From Taklimakanibacter sp049323275 (GTDB taxonomy: Bacteria > Pseudomonadota > Alphaproteobacteria > Rhizobiales > Aestuariivirgaceae): 64,000 nucleotides of DNA. A model generated the notes under the pieces. The model made no database searches. It was not told where the DNA came from and was given only the letters and a program-made list of their open reading frames with translations. Shown in pieces: positions 24,825-32,638 of the stretch. The position numbers were made by a program, and so were the translations under genes. The stretch's first letter is position 1; each line of letters begins with the position of its first letter. The stretch spans positions 1 through 64,000 of the forward strand of contig JBMOOM010000089.1 of NCBI GenBank assembly GCA_049323275.1, in the 5' to 3' direction.

Positions 24825-25393
24825 GCTGCCTGCCTCTCGCCGCCGCGGGGGATGAGGATGCGCCGGCGGTCGAAGCGCGGCGGATTGAGCCATGCATCGA
24901 GCTGCCGGGCGTGCTCGATATCCTCGGCCTGGATGGCGCCAGGAACGCCGCCAAGCCAGACCGACACATAGCGGTGATCAAGGACGCAGCAGCCCTGGCA
25001 ACCCGCCTGGAGCCAGCGGAGTGGTGTCCGGTGAACGCTCAGGACGCCGCCAAGCGCCCATGTGGCCGGGTTCACGACCCGCGCAATGCCCAATGCGTCG
25101 GCGCCGAGCATGGTGGCAAATGTGTCGGGATTGCCGATCGGCCATGCGCAAACGTCGATCGCCGTCTCGTCGTCCTCGGCATAGACCTCGATAACCGCCG
25201 CCGGCTTGCCTTCCTCCTCATCGATTTCGAACGAGCCGTTGCCGAAGAAATGGCAGCCCATGATGGCGATCACGCCGGCATGTCGGTTCAGGGCATCGAG
25301 GTCGATGCCATTGGCGGTCACATAGGCGGCGGTTTCAGTCGTCCAGGCAGCGCGCCCAAGAAACGCGGCTTCGGCGAGAAGGGAGTCGATCAT
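24821..25393 (-). CDS. Hypothetical protein co-transcribed with the RepA-like ATPase
   Basis: 190 aa, unrecognised. It contains a CHFFGNGSFEID strand, IDVCAWPIGNPDTFATMLGA, and GCQGCCVLDHRYVSVWLG, then a basic C-terminus. Cys-rich GCQGCC may bind metal. Overlaps both neighbours by 4 bp (25390-25393 and 24821-24824), so it is part of the replication operon; a conserved partner of these ATPases in rhizobial elements, possibly a replication accessory. Confidence 0.6.
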   Translation of the reverse strand: MIDSLLAEAAFLGRAAWTTETAAYVTANGIDLDALNRHAGVIAIMGCHFFGNGSFEIDEEEGKPAAVIEVYAEDDETAIDVCAWPIGNPDTFATMLGADALGIARVVNPATWALGGVLSVHRTPLRWLQAGCQGCCVLDHRYVSVWLGGVPGAIQAEDIEHARQLDAWLNPPRFDRRRILIPRGGERQAA

Positions 25394-25566
25394 GTCTTGA
25401 CCTCCTCGGCCGGCCGGTGCTCGCCGCAGAAGTCGTCAATGCGAACGTCGGGCCAGAGCCCGAAGGGCGGCGTGAAGCGCGGCGCTCGCCGCCGGCACTC
25501 ACCGTGAGCGGGCGCTCCCTCGAAGCGGTTGAAATATTTGCAAGTGAGGCAGCTGGGCATGCTCAT
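25390..25566 (-). CDS. Small Cys-rich zinc-binding-type protein
   Basis: 58 aa from the ATG at 25566, giving MSMPSCLTCKYFNR. Pattern C-x2-C-K-Y-F ... GECRRRAP ... WPDVRIDDFCGEH: four cysteines plus His fit one zinc site. This small family commonly sits beside AlpA and RepA-like genes in phage-like elements. Overlaps the next gene by 4 bp. Confidence 0.6.
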   Translation of the reverse strand: MSMPSCLTCKYFNRFEGAPAHGECRRRAPRFTPPFGLWPDVRIDDFCGEHRPAEEVKT

Positions 25567-25576
25567 GGCGTGGCCC

Positions 25577-25807
25577 TCAGGAGGCGCGGCCAATCTGCAA
25601 GGCGCGCTCGGAGGCCGCCTTTTCCAAGAATGCGGTGAGCTCGCTGGCGATCCACCTGTTGGTGCCGGGGCCAACCTTCACCGGCGCCGGATAGCGACGG
25701 GCGTTGATCCCGCGCCACAAGGTGCTGCGATGGATGGGGGTGCTCTCGCCGCCCAGAATCTTGCAGGCCGTGAGCTCGTCGACGAGATCGGAATGGATGA
25801 TATTCAT
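25577..25807 (-). CDS. AlpA-family regulator / excisionase-like protein
   Basis: 76 aa. MerR-like winged helix of the AlpA type: LVDELTACKILGG, STLWRGINARRYPAPVKVG, GTNRWIASELTAFLEKAA, with the classic R-W-x-x-x-E-L. AGGA lies 9 bases upstream of the ATG. AlpA proteins control integrase expression and excision in P4-like elements. It sits between the integrase side and the replication operon. Confidence 0.85.
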   Translation of the reverse strand: MNIIHSDLVDELTACKILGGESTPIHRSTLWRGINARRYPAPVKVGPGTNRWIASELTAFLEKAASERALQIGRAS

Positions 25808-25874
25808 TTCAGTTCCTCGCGTAGCTATTTGATGCGAGGAATTTTAACTAGGTTCGCTGATTTGTAATTCAGAG

Positions 25875-26504
25875 CTATTTGCTCTCGGGGTATTTAGCTC
25901 TGAAGTCCCGCCAAGAGTCTAAGGCGGCACGAGGATTTCCAGGCAGATCGAGCACCGAAAAAGCGTCGATCATGAAGTCTGCAAACGCACCAGCATCAGT
26001 CATACTCTTGGGCGCTTGGAAGCCCCTCCGCTCGGCCCAGACGTTCCTAAGCCTCTCAACGATCGCTAATGCAACAAGATCTCGCCTACCAGCGATCGGC
26101 GCACCGTCGACAATGCGATTGGCGAAAGGCATTGCTAAGTCAACAACACGATCAAGTGAGTGCAGGATACTCAGGGAGAGCGGATCACGTGATTTGTGAC
26201 CGTCGACCTCATGGATAGAAAAACTAAACAGTTCCATCTCGTTGCGCGTGTCGCCATGAAGGGATCGCCACGCTTCTGTTAGCTCGCGAGCGAGGCGCTG
26301 TATTCTTCGCAACTTCTCGTGCTCTTGTCGCGGGTTCATTGCACCAGTTCCCGCTGCCCCAAGCCACAGCGGCATCATCACGTATTCTCCATCCAGACGC
26401 TCCCCTGAATTGGGGGGAGGACCTAGGTGACGCCCAAGAACCAAGTCCAAGGCGGCCTGACGGCCTTGAAACTCTTCGTCACTCCAATCGTCTGGCCACG
26501 CCAT
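25875..26504 (-). CDS. Hypothetical protein coupled to the integrase
   Basis: 209 aa from the ATG at 26504, which shares one base with the integrase stop (TGATG). Starts MAWPDDWSDEEFQGRQAALD. Helical, with a middle of KLRRIQRLARELTEAWRSLH and RRDLVALAIVERLRNVWAER. No catalytic motif seen. The coupling suggests expression with the integrase, perhaps as an accessory or cargo. AT content is higher at its 3' half. Confidence 0.6.
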   Translation of the reverse strand: MAWPDDWSDEEFQGRQAALDLVLGRHLGPPPNSGERLDGEYVMMPLWLGAAGTGAMNPRQEHEKLRRIQRLARELTEAWRSLHGDTRNEMELFSFSIHEVDGHKSRDPLSLSILHSLDRVVDLAMPFANRIVDGAPIAGRRDLVALAIVERLRNVWAERRGFQAPKSMTDAGAFADFMIDAFSVLDLPGNPRAALDSWRDFRAKYPESK

Positions 26505-27778
26505 CACGCCACCGCCTTTACCAGCGGCACGACCTCGCCGCCGTCGGCGAGAATACCCGCGAGCCGCGCCGCCCATAGTTCAAGCGCCTCGCGCTTCTCC
26601 TTGTCATAGCTGTAGCGCGCATACACCCTGGTAGTGACCGTGCTTTTCGTCGTGCTGCGATGATTGATCACGTGACCGACGATGAAGGGAGACACGCCCA
26701 GCTCTTCCATGCCGGTGGCGGCGGTGCGCCGGAGGTCATGCGGCGTCCATGGAGTGGCGCCCATGATCGTCTTGGTGCCGTCCTTGGCCTCCTCCTCGAC
26801 CCGCTTGACTGCCTTTGGGACGCTAGCCCCGGTGACGGCCGCCCGGCCACCTGGACCGGGAAAGACGAATTTAGAAGCTCTCCTGCCCTTCCGCTTCGCC
26901 AACTCGTCAGCCGCCTCGAGCTGCTGGCGGATGATCTCGATCGCCATTTCGCTCAGGGGAACGGTGTGCTCTTGCTTGTTTTTGGTCCGTGCGCCGGGAA
27001 TTGTCCACAGCCGCGCCTCGAGGTCGAGCTCGGCGCGCGTCATGCCGGCAACCTCGCTTTCACGTTGGGCGGTGATCAGGAGCAGGCGCAGGATCCGGCG
27101 GGTTGATTCCCTCATATCGGCCTGAGGCAGGGCCTCCCAGACGCCTTTGATCTCGTCGGCTGTCAGAACCCGGTCGCGGCTGGTGACCTCGCTGGGCTTG
27201 CTCATCCCCTCGACGAGGTTCTCGTCCAGGTCGCCACGGCCGCGCGCCCAGCGGACCATTGCCCGGATGTCCTCGAACACCCGATTCGCCTCCACGGGAG
27301 CCCCCCGGTCCTTCACCGCGTCGATGCATTTTGTGATGTCGCGGCGGTGGAGGTCTGCCAGCTTTACGGCGCCGATCACCGCCGACACGTTCTTGCGGAG
27401 CCGGCGCGCAATGGCTGGCGCCGAGCGCTTCCCCTCGGCGCGCCTGACGACATAGTTCTCGATGAGGTCGCCGACGGTCTGGGATGCCGCCAGCGCCTTT
27501 TTGTCGGCAACTGGGTCACCACCCTCGCCGATCTGGCCACGGGCCTCCCTTGCCTTTTCCCGGGCCTTACCGAGCTTCATTTCGGGATAGCGGCCGAGCT
27601 TGAGCCGGGCCCGCTTGCCGTCGGTCGGCTTCGTGTAATGGAGATAGAAGGCCTTGGTGCCAGCCGGCGACGCCCTGAGGCACAGCCCCTTGGTCACGGT
27701 GTCGAAATAGTCGGTCTGGTCGCCATCGACGGCCCTGGCGGCCTGACAAAAGCGATCGGTTAGCTCGACCTTTGGCAT
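26504..27778 (-). CDS. int: Tyrosine integrase, P4 type (DUF4102-containing)
   Basis: 424 aa from the ATG at 27778. The N-terminal DUF4102 arm-binding domain (about 1-95; GLCLRASPAGTKAFYLHY) is followed by a core-binding SAM-like domain and the catalytic domain: R239 in ITAQRESEVAGM, H347-x-x-R350 in HDLRRTAAT, H369 in VGHVINH, and a Tyr in VYARYSYDKEKR (Y386 most likely). Integrates at the tRNA-Asn 3' end next to its own gene. The paired ATAGGTACG motifs upstream of its start may allow autoregulation. Confidence 0.93.
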   Translation of the reverse strand: MPKVELTDRFCQAARAVDGDQTDYFDTVTKGLCLRASPAGTKAFYLHYTKPTDGKRARLKLGRYPEMKLGKAREKAREARGQIGEGGDPVADKKALAASQTVGDLIENYVVRRAEGKRSAPAIARRLRKNVSAVIGAVKLADLHRRDITKCIDAVKDRGAPVEANRVFEDIRAMVRWARGRGDLDENLVEGMSKPSEVTSRDRVLTADEIKGVWEALPQADMRESTRRILRLLLITAQRESEVAGMTRAELDLEARLWTIPGARTKNKQEHTVPLSEMAIEIIRQQLEAADELAKRKGRRASKFVFPGPGGRAAVTGASVPKAVKRVEEEAKDGTKTIMGATPWTPHDLRRTAATGMEELGVSPFIVGHVINHRSTTKSTVTTRVYARYSYDKEKREALELWAARLAGILADGGEVVPLVKAVA

Positions 27779-27803
27779 GCGTCCCTCGACCAAGCGGTTT
27801 CAA

Positions 27804-27824
27804 ATAGGTACGGAAATAGGTACG
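27804..27824 (+). repeat. Paired ATAGGTACG motifs, putative right arm-type sites
   Basis: ATAGGTACG at 27804-27812 and 27816-27824, 12 bp apart, in the same orientation as the pair at 12830-12849. They lie between the integrase start and attR. Confidence 0.55.
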
Positions 27825-27956
27825 CCAATACATGCGCTTTGTCGAGACAGCACGCGACATAGCGCACCCCTATGCACAGGAGAAATGCCCAGTTTGAAAG
27901 GGTTTCGCTATCGCATCTTGTCGCAAGCCGTTTCCGGCAATTTCGCCCTCAAGTCT

Positions 27957-28002
27957 CTGTTAACCGCTTGGTCGCTGGTTCGAGTCCGGCCCGGGGAGCC
28001 AG
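27957..28002 (+). repeat. attR core, displaced 3' end of tRNA-Asn
   Basis: Identical over 46 bp to 12739-12784. This is the original chromosomal 3' part of the tRNA-Asn gene and has no 5' half, so it is not a functional tRNA. The native terminator follows at 28012. Confidence 0.94.
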
Positions 28003-28011
28003 TTTTCAGAA

Positions 28012-28042
28012 GGGCTTGGCGCCGGGTCGCCGAGCCCTTTTT
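28012..28042 (+). terminator. Original chromosomal terminator of tRNA-Asn
   Basis: A 10-bp stem (28012-28021 with 28028-28037, one G-U pair) has loop CCGGGT and tail TTTTT. It sits 10 bp after the displaced tRNA 3' end and is now separated from its gene by the element. Confidence 0.78.
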
Positions 28043-28061
28043 CATTGCGCGCCGGATCGAG

Positions 28062-28370
28062 TCACACTTCGTAGTCGAAGACCAGGATTCCCTGGATTCC
28101 GCCCTGGGCGGCTTCAACGAGGGCCTTGCCCACTTTCACATGCTCGGGATGCGGAAGATAGGCGTCCCGCGCCGCGGCGTCACGGAAGTCGACCACGAAA
28201 CCATGACGGAAGCCCTTTTCGACATTCTCCGGACTGTTGTTGGCGCCGACGGTGACGGCGAGGATGCCCTCGATCCTGTCTTTGAGCTTCACGACTGAAT
28301 GGAGAGCCCGGCTGACGGCGGGCTCGTCGAGCTCCGGCCTGAAGTTGATAAGCACGACATGGCGTATCAT
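28062..28370 (-). CDS. Dabb-family (stress-responsive alpha/beta barrel) protein
   Basis: 102 aa, one Dabb ferredoxin-like domain: IRHVVLINFRPELDE, KDRIEGILAVTVGANNSPE, HGFVVDFRDAAARDAYLPHP, HVKVGKALVE, all in the usual order with the conserved H-P-x-H near the end. Small dimeric proteins of unknown substrate, linked to stress in plants and found widely in rhizobia. First chromosomal gene after the element. Confidence 0.83.
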   Translation of the reverse strand: MIRHVVLINFRPELDEPAVSRALHSVVKLKDRIEGILAVTVGANNSPENVEKGFRHGFVVDFRDAAARDAYLPHPEHVKVGKALVEAAQGGIQGILVFDYEV

Positions 28371-28546
28371 GCGTCACACTCGATTTTGAAGACAGCCCAA
28401 GCTAGGCACAAGCTTCGGAATAGGCAATCCGCTCCACCTGCCCTGCTCTCTATTTTCTGGCTCGCCTGATGCCCTCGTTCTCGAAACATGATATGCTGAG
28501 CATCCCATCAGCGGCCCGATCGGGTTGCGCCGGAAGGATGAGAGCC

Positions 28547-28885
28547 ATGTCGAACGACGTCTCTCGATTATGGGTTATTCCACTCACGGCAAGTGCCTGT
28601 CTGTTCCTTGAAGCGAGCCTTGCCGCTCAGACCACGGACGAATTGCCGAGCCCGCAAGAACCCTGGCTTGCCGAGGAAGGCGATTGGGCTGCCGATTTCA
28701 ACGAAGCCCAGCTGGCCTGTTATCAGGGCTCGATGCGGGCGTGCGACTCGATCTGGCTGAGTGAGCGGGTCCTCCTCGATTCATTCCTGAGCGAATATGG
28801 AAGAAGCTGCGGCGGCCGGGTCGATCTGCGCGAGATCAGGCGCGCCAATCTCAATTGCACCGAGGCCTTTCCCGGTCACGATTGA
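28547..28885 (+). CDS. Small secreted protein with conserved cysteines
   Basis: 112 aa from ATG 28547 (ATG 28538 is also possible). A Sec signal peptide (SRLWVIPLTASACLFLEASL, cleavage near LAA-QT) precedes an acidic mature domain with cysteines in QLACYQGSMRACDS, SCGGR and LNCTEA. The spacing C-x7-C ... C ... C suggests two disulfides. It resembles small four-Cys periplasmic proteins; function unknown. Confidence 0.55.
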   Translation: MSNDVSRLWVIPLTASACLFLEASLAAQTTDELPSPQEPWLAEEGDWAADFNEAQLACYQGSMRACDSIWLSERVLLDSFLSEYGRSCGGRVDLREIRRANLNCTEAFPGHD

Positions 28886-28892
28886 CCGTCGC

Positions 28893-30470
28893 TCAGTCCG
28901 CCAGTCCGGCTTTCTTCAGGCCGTCGGCAAATATCGCGAGGTGCTCGGGGCGGCTGATCGGGAGCCAGTCCCCGATATTTGAAATGCGTAAGGCCGGATC
29001 GAGCTTCCGCATCTCATCGACGGCCCGTCTCGCCTCCTTCTGCCGGCCGCCGAGCGCCCGCGTCGCCGCGATCAGCGCCACGACCATGAGGAAGCTCGGC
29101 AGATTGCCGTATGAGCGTTCCGCCCACGCGGACGCCGCCTCGATTCGACCGGCAAACAGATGCGCCATCGCGATCCCTGCCTGCATGCGATAGAGCTCAG
29201 GATCGACGGGACTCAATCGCATGGCCCGCTCGAAGTGCCCGATTGCTTCATCGCACTCACCGTGCCAGGTCCGCAGGAAACCACCGAGAAACCAAGCCGA
29301 AGCCAGATTGGGGTTCAGGAATACCGCTCTGTCGAGAAGCGCGATGCCGCTCTCGAGATCGCCGGCCAGATGCGCGAGCGCGTGCCCGCCGCGCGTGAGA
29401 GCCACGGCGTCGTCCCTGCCCAGTTCGACGGCACGGCGCGCCAGACGTTCTCCCTCGGCGATTTCAGATGCGCGGTCTGCCATCCCCCCATTGATCTTGC
29501 GCCAGAAATAGGACCAGGCGGCCATGGCGTGAGCGGCCGCGAAATCGGGATCGAGCTCGATGCTTCTCCGGAACAGTGACAGGGCTTCAGCGATGGCGTC
29601 CTGTGTGCCCCGATGCACATGGGCGACACCGCGCAGATAGCAGTCATAGGCGTTCAGGCTGGCCGTGGGTTTGCTCTTGGCGCGCTCGATCTCGGCCAAT
29701 TCCATTTGCGGGGCGATCGCGCCGGCGACGCTCGCCGCGATCTCATCCTGCAGCTCGAAGATATCCTCAAGCCGTCCCTCGAATCGATCTGCCCAGAGAT
29801 GCGCGCCCGTCGACGCCTCGATAAGCTGCCCGGTGATGCGGATGCGATCCGCGGCTTTGCGCAAACTGCCTTCCAGCACATAGCTGACGCCGAGCTGCCG
29901 GCCCACTTGCTTCAAGTCGGCCGCCCCGCCGCGGTAGGTAAAGCTCGAATTACGAGCGACGACGAACAGCCAGCGCACCCGCGACAGCGCGGTGATGATC
30001 TCCTCCACCACCCCATCGGCGAAATAGGCCTGCTCGGGATCTCCGCTCAAATTCTGGAATGGCAGAACGGCGATGGATGGCTTGCTCGGGAGGGGTGGGA
30101 CCGGTCGCAAGGCATCCGCCGTCGGATCAGACGCCGTACTTGGAACGCGCGCGGCCGCTTGGATCTCGGTGACGTCGCCCACGAAGCGGAGCCCCTTTCG
30201 CGGGATCGTGCGAACGAGGCGTTGTTCCTCGCCGCTGTCGCCGATGGCCTTGCGAACGGCATTGACATGGCTGGTGAGCGTCGATTCCGAAACGATACGC
30301 CCGCCCCATACCGCCTCGATCATGTGATCCTTGCTCACCACGCGGTCACGGTTCTGAACCAGATAGAGCAGCAGATCGAATACTTGAGGGCCAATACCGA
30401 CTGCTTTCGCGGCCCGTGTAAGCTCTCGGCGCTCGGGGTCGAGGACACAGTCTGAGAACAGGAATTTCAC
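28893..30470 (-). CDS. Winged-helix (OmpR/CadC-type) and TPR regulator
   Basis: 525 aa from a GTG at 30470. An N-terminal Trans_reg_C winged helix (about 1-98; GIGPQVFDLLLYLVQNRDRV, SHVNAVRKAIGD, TIPRKGLRFVG). Then a FlgO/adenylate-cyclase-associated domain (SIAVLPFQNLSGDPEQAYFA, VLEGSLRKAADRIRITGQLI). TPR repeats fill the C-terminal half (SLFRRSIELDPDFAAAHAMA, HFERAMRLSPVDPELYRM). Unlike CadC it has no TM segment, so it senses in the cytoplasm. Divergent from the NmrA-like gene at 30653 and likely controls that cluster. Confidence 0.85.
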   Translation of the reverse strand: MKFLFSDCVLDPERRELTRAAKAVGIGPQVFDLLLYLVQNRDRVVSKDHMIEAVWGGRIVSESTLTSHVNAVRKAIGDSGEEQRLVRTIPRKGLRFVGDVTEIQAAARVPSTASDPTADALRPVPPLPSKPSIAVLPFQNLSGDPEQAYFADGVVEEIITALSRVRWLFVVARNSSFTYRGGAADLKQVGRQLGVSYVLEGSLRKAADRIRITGQLIEASTGAHLWADRFEGRLEDIFELQDEIAASVAGAIAPQMELAEIERAKSKPTASLNAYDCYLRGVAHVHRGTQDAIAEALSLFRRSIELDPDFAAAHAMAAWSYFWRKINGGMADRASEIAEGERLARRAVELGRDDAVALTRGGHALAHLAGDLESGIALLDRAVFLNPNLASAWFLGGFLRTWHGECDEAIGHFERAMRLSPVDPELYRMQAGIAMAHLFAGRIEAASAWAERSYGNLPSFLMVVALIAATRALGGRQKEARRAVDEMRKLDPALRISNIGDWLPISRPEHLAIFADGLKKAGLAD

Positions 30471-30652
30471 AAAGAACTCCGCCAGCAGCCAACCGGCGAG
30501 TGTCGGCCAGGATTCACGGCATTTTACCGGTCCTTGGACATATTTCCAAGGCGGACCAAAGGACTTTTGAAGGTCGCCGCAAAGTCTTTCCGCCGTATGC
30601 CGGGCAATCTCCGTCCGGTGCCGACGCCACGTCGGGTTGCAGGAGATGTCTC

Positions 30653-31405
30653 ATGAAGATCGTTGTCATCGGGGGAACCGGCCTTATCGGTTCGAAGGTC
30701 GTCGGACTGTTGCGTGCCAAAGGCCACGACGTTCTGGCTGCCTCCCCAAACACTGGCGTGAACACCATCACACGCGAAGGGCTGGCGGAAGCCCTTGCAG
30801 GCGCGGGCGTCGTCATCGACGTGGCCAATTCGCCGTCATTCGAGGACAAGGCTGTTCTGGCGTTCTTCGAGACCGCCGGCCGCAATCTCCTCGCCGCGGA
30901 GGCCGCCGCCGGCGTCCGTCATCACGTGGCGCTCTCCGTCGTGGGGGCCGACCGCCTTCCCGACAGCGGCTATATGCGGGCCAAGGTGGTACAGGAAGAA
31001 CTCATTCGATCGTCGAAGACGCCCTATACGATCGTCCGCTCGACCCAATTCTTCGAGTTCGTCGAGGCGATCACCCGATCGGCATCGGGCGGCACCGCGA
31101 TCCGGCTGTCGCCGGCGCTGCTTCAGCCCATAGCCTCGGATGACGTGGCCTCGGCCCTGGCAATGATAGCCTCAGCTGAGCCAGCCAATGGGATCGTCGA
31201 GCTGGCGGGTCCCGAGAGGATCCCCCTCGACGCTCTGGCGAGGTGTCATCTCGAGGCGACGGGCGACCGCCGTGAAGTCATTGCCGATATTCGCGCCCGC
31301 TATTTCGGCGCCGAGCTCGACGACAGGTCGCTTACGCCCGGCGCGCACCCGATGCTCGGCGCGATCCGCTTCGAGGATTGGCTGCGTTCATCCAGCCGGA
31401 CCTGA
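30653..31405 (+). CDS. NmrA-like NAD(P)-binding oxidoreductase/sensor
   Basis: 250 aa from ATG 30653, with AGGAG 8-12 bases upstream. Atypical SDR: GGTGLIGSKVVGLL (GGxGxxG at 8-14), a Rossmann core, HHVALSVVGADRL, and YMRAKVVQEELI with the Y-x3-K-like pair. This is the NmrA/TMR group that binds NAD(P) and reduces quinones or senses redox. First gene of the run 30653-36834. Confidence 0.8.
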   Translation: MKIVVIGGTGLIGSKVVGLLRAKGHDVLAASPNTGVNTITREGLAEALAGAGVVIDVANSPSFEDKAVLAFFETAGRNLLAAEAAAGVRHHVALSVVGADRLPDSGYMRAKVVQEELIRSSKTPYTIVRSTQFFEFVEAITRSASGGTAIRLSPALLQPIASDDVASALAMIASAEPANGIVELAGPERIPLDALARCHLEATGDRREVIADIRARYFGAELDDRSLTPGAHPMLGAIRFEDWLRSSSRT

Positions 31406-31433
31406 TCGCGCATTTCGTTTCAAGGAGACAAGC

Positions 31434-31862
31434 ATGCTCAAATCAACCTGCATCGCGGCATCCATCGTGCTCGGAGCTGCCGCCATCGCCAATGGCACAT
31501 TCATGCTGATCGATCCGGAGCGCTGGTATTTCACGGTACCTGGTGTGACCACAACCGGCCTGTTCAACCAGCACTTCGTCCGCGACATCGGATTGATCTT
31601 CCTGCTCGTCGGGAGCGCGTTCCTGGTCGGCGCCCTCCGGCCGCACCTCAGGATCGTAGCGTGGGCAGCGCCGTCGATCTGGCTCTCCGGCCATGCGCTT
31701 TTTCATTTTTGGGAAGTGGCCGTCGGTATCTGCGGACCATCGGTCCTGGCGCGCGACTTTCCAGCGGTGACGCTGCCGGCGTTGATCGGGATCGCCATCA
31801 CGGCCTGGGCGATAGCCGATTCGCGCGCACCAATGGCGAGGACCGTCGGGAGGTCCGCGTGA
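31434..31862 (+). CDS. Small integral membrane protein, four TM
   Basis: 142 aa from ATG 31434 with AAGGAGA upstream. TMs at about 5-24, 42-64, 73-93 and 106-130. FNQHFVRDIGLIFL is a marked polar motif inside the membrane region, and WLSGHALFHFWEV follows. Not assigned to a family I can name with confidence; DoxX-like or DUF-type. Its last base overlaps the next start (TGATG), so it is translationally coupled to the SDR. Confidence 0.6.
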   Translation: MLKSTCIAASIVLGAAAIANGTFMLIDPERWYFTVPGVTTTGLFNQHFVRDIGLIFLLVGSAFLVGALRPHLRIVAWAAPSIWLSGHALFHFWEVAVGICGPSVLARDFPAVTLPALIGIAITAWAIADSRAPMARTVGRSA

Positions 31863-32614
31863 TGAGCGCCCTCGTTGGAAAGGTCGTGATCGTGACCGGC
31901 GGCAGCTCGGGCATCGGCCGCGCCACGGCGCTAGGCTTGGCCGGTCGCGGCGCCAGGGTTCTCATCACCGGACGGCGGGAGGCGCTGCTCACAGATGTGG
32001 CAACCGAACATGCCAACATCGTCCCCTTCGTCGCCGACGCGGCCAGGCCGGACGACGCCAAGCTGACCATCGCACGGGCCGTGAGCCTGTGGGGACGACT
32101 GGACGCCGTGGTGAACAACGCCGGCGCGGGAGCCATCCTGAGCTTGTCGGACGCGACAGAGGATCAGATCGCGAGCATCTTCTCGGTCAATGTCTTCGGC
32201 CCCAGTCTTCTCGCCGCCGCGGCCCTCCCCCATCTCGCGCGAAGCAAGGGCTCGATCGTCAACGTCTCGAGCACGTTCGGGCGGAAGGCGGCCGCGGGCC
32301 TGTCACACTACGCCGCGAGCAAGGCGGCACTGGAGCATCTCACGCGCTGCTGGGCGCTCGAACTGGCGCCTCAAGGCATACGCGTCAATGCCGTGGCGCC
32401 GGGTCCGACCGACTCGAACGCCCTGACCGGCATGATGGGTCTGTCTCCCGAGGCTGCGGCAGCCGTCGAAGCAGAGGAACGCGCGCGTATTCCGCTCAAT
32501 CGGCGCGGCGCTCCCGATGACATCGCACGCTGGATCATTTCGCTCGCCGGTCCGGAGGCGGATTGGGTGACCGGCCAGGTCATCACCGTCGACGGCGGGC
32601 TGAGCGTGTCCTGA
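31862..32614 (+). CDS. Short-chain dehydrogenase/reductase
   Basis: 250 aa, classical SDR: TGGSSGIG (13-20) cofactor loop, NNAG, a catalytic Ser in IVNVSSTFG, Y-x3-K in SHYAASKAALEHL, and the PG motif in VNAVAPGPTDSNA. R37-R38 after the second beta strand (ITGRREALL) suggests NADP preference. Substrate unknown. Coupled to the preceding membrane protein. Confidence 0.87.
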   Translation: MSALVGKVVIVTGGSSGIGRATALGLAGRGARVLITGRREALLTDVATEHANIVPFVADAARPDDAKLTIARAVSLWGRLDAVVNNAGAGAILSLSDATEDQIASIFSVNVFGPSLLAAAALPHLARSKGSIVNVSSTFGRKAAAGLSHYAASKAALEHLTRCWALELAPQGIRVNAVAPGPTDSNALTGMMGLSPEAAAAVEAEERARIPLNRRGAPDDIARWIISLAGPEADWVTGQVITVDGGLSVS

Positions 32615-32638
32615 CAACCGTCACCTTGGAGACCCGCC

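Larger units (their letters stand above)
12739..28002. mobile_element. Integrative element in tRNA-Asn, 15.3 kb, with phage-like and defence-like genes
   Basis: Bounded by a perfect 46-bp direct repeat (12739-12784 and 27957-28002) covering the anticodon-stem-to-CCA part of tRNA-Asn. A P4-type tyrosine integrase is the last gene at the right end, with AlpA-like and RepA-like genes upstream of it. Right-hand genes (13518-15102 and 19204-27778) run mainly on the minus strand; the cargo block 15194-19200 runs on the plus strand. Tape-measure and prohead-protease-like genes are present without terminase, portal, capsid or lysis genes, so it is a defective prophage, a phage satellite or a phage-derived island. 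No transposase and no conjugation genes are seen. Confidence 0.93.

Noticed and set aside
27957..28001. Second tRNA gene at attR
   Set aside because: Only the 3' part of tRNA-Asn from the anticodon loop onward is present; the sequence upstream does not form a D-arm or 5' acceptor strand.
12739..28002. Complete prophage
   Set aside because: No terminase, portal, capsid, tail tube, lysis or repressor gene could be found; only two structural genes are present.
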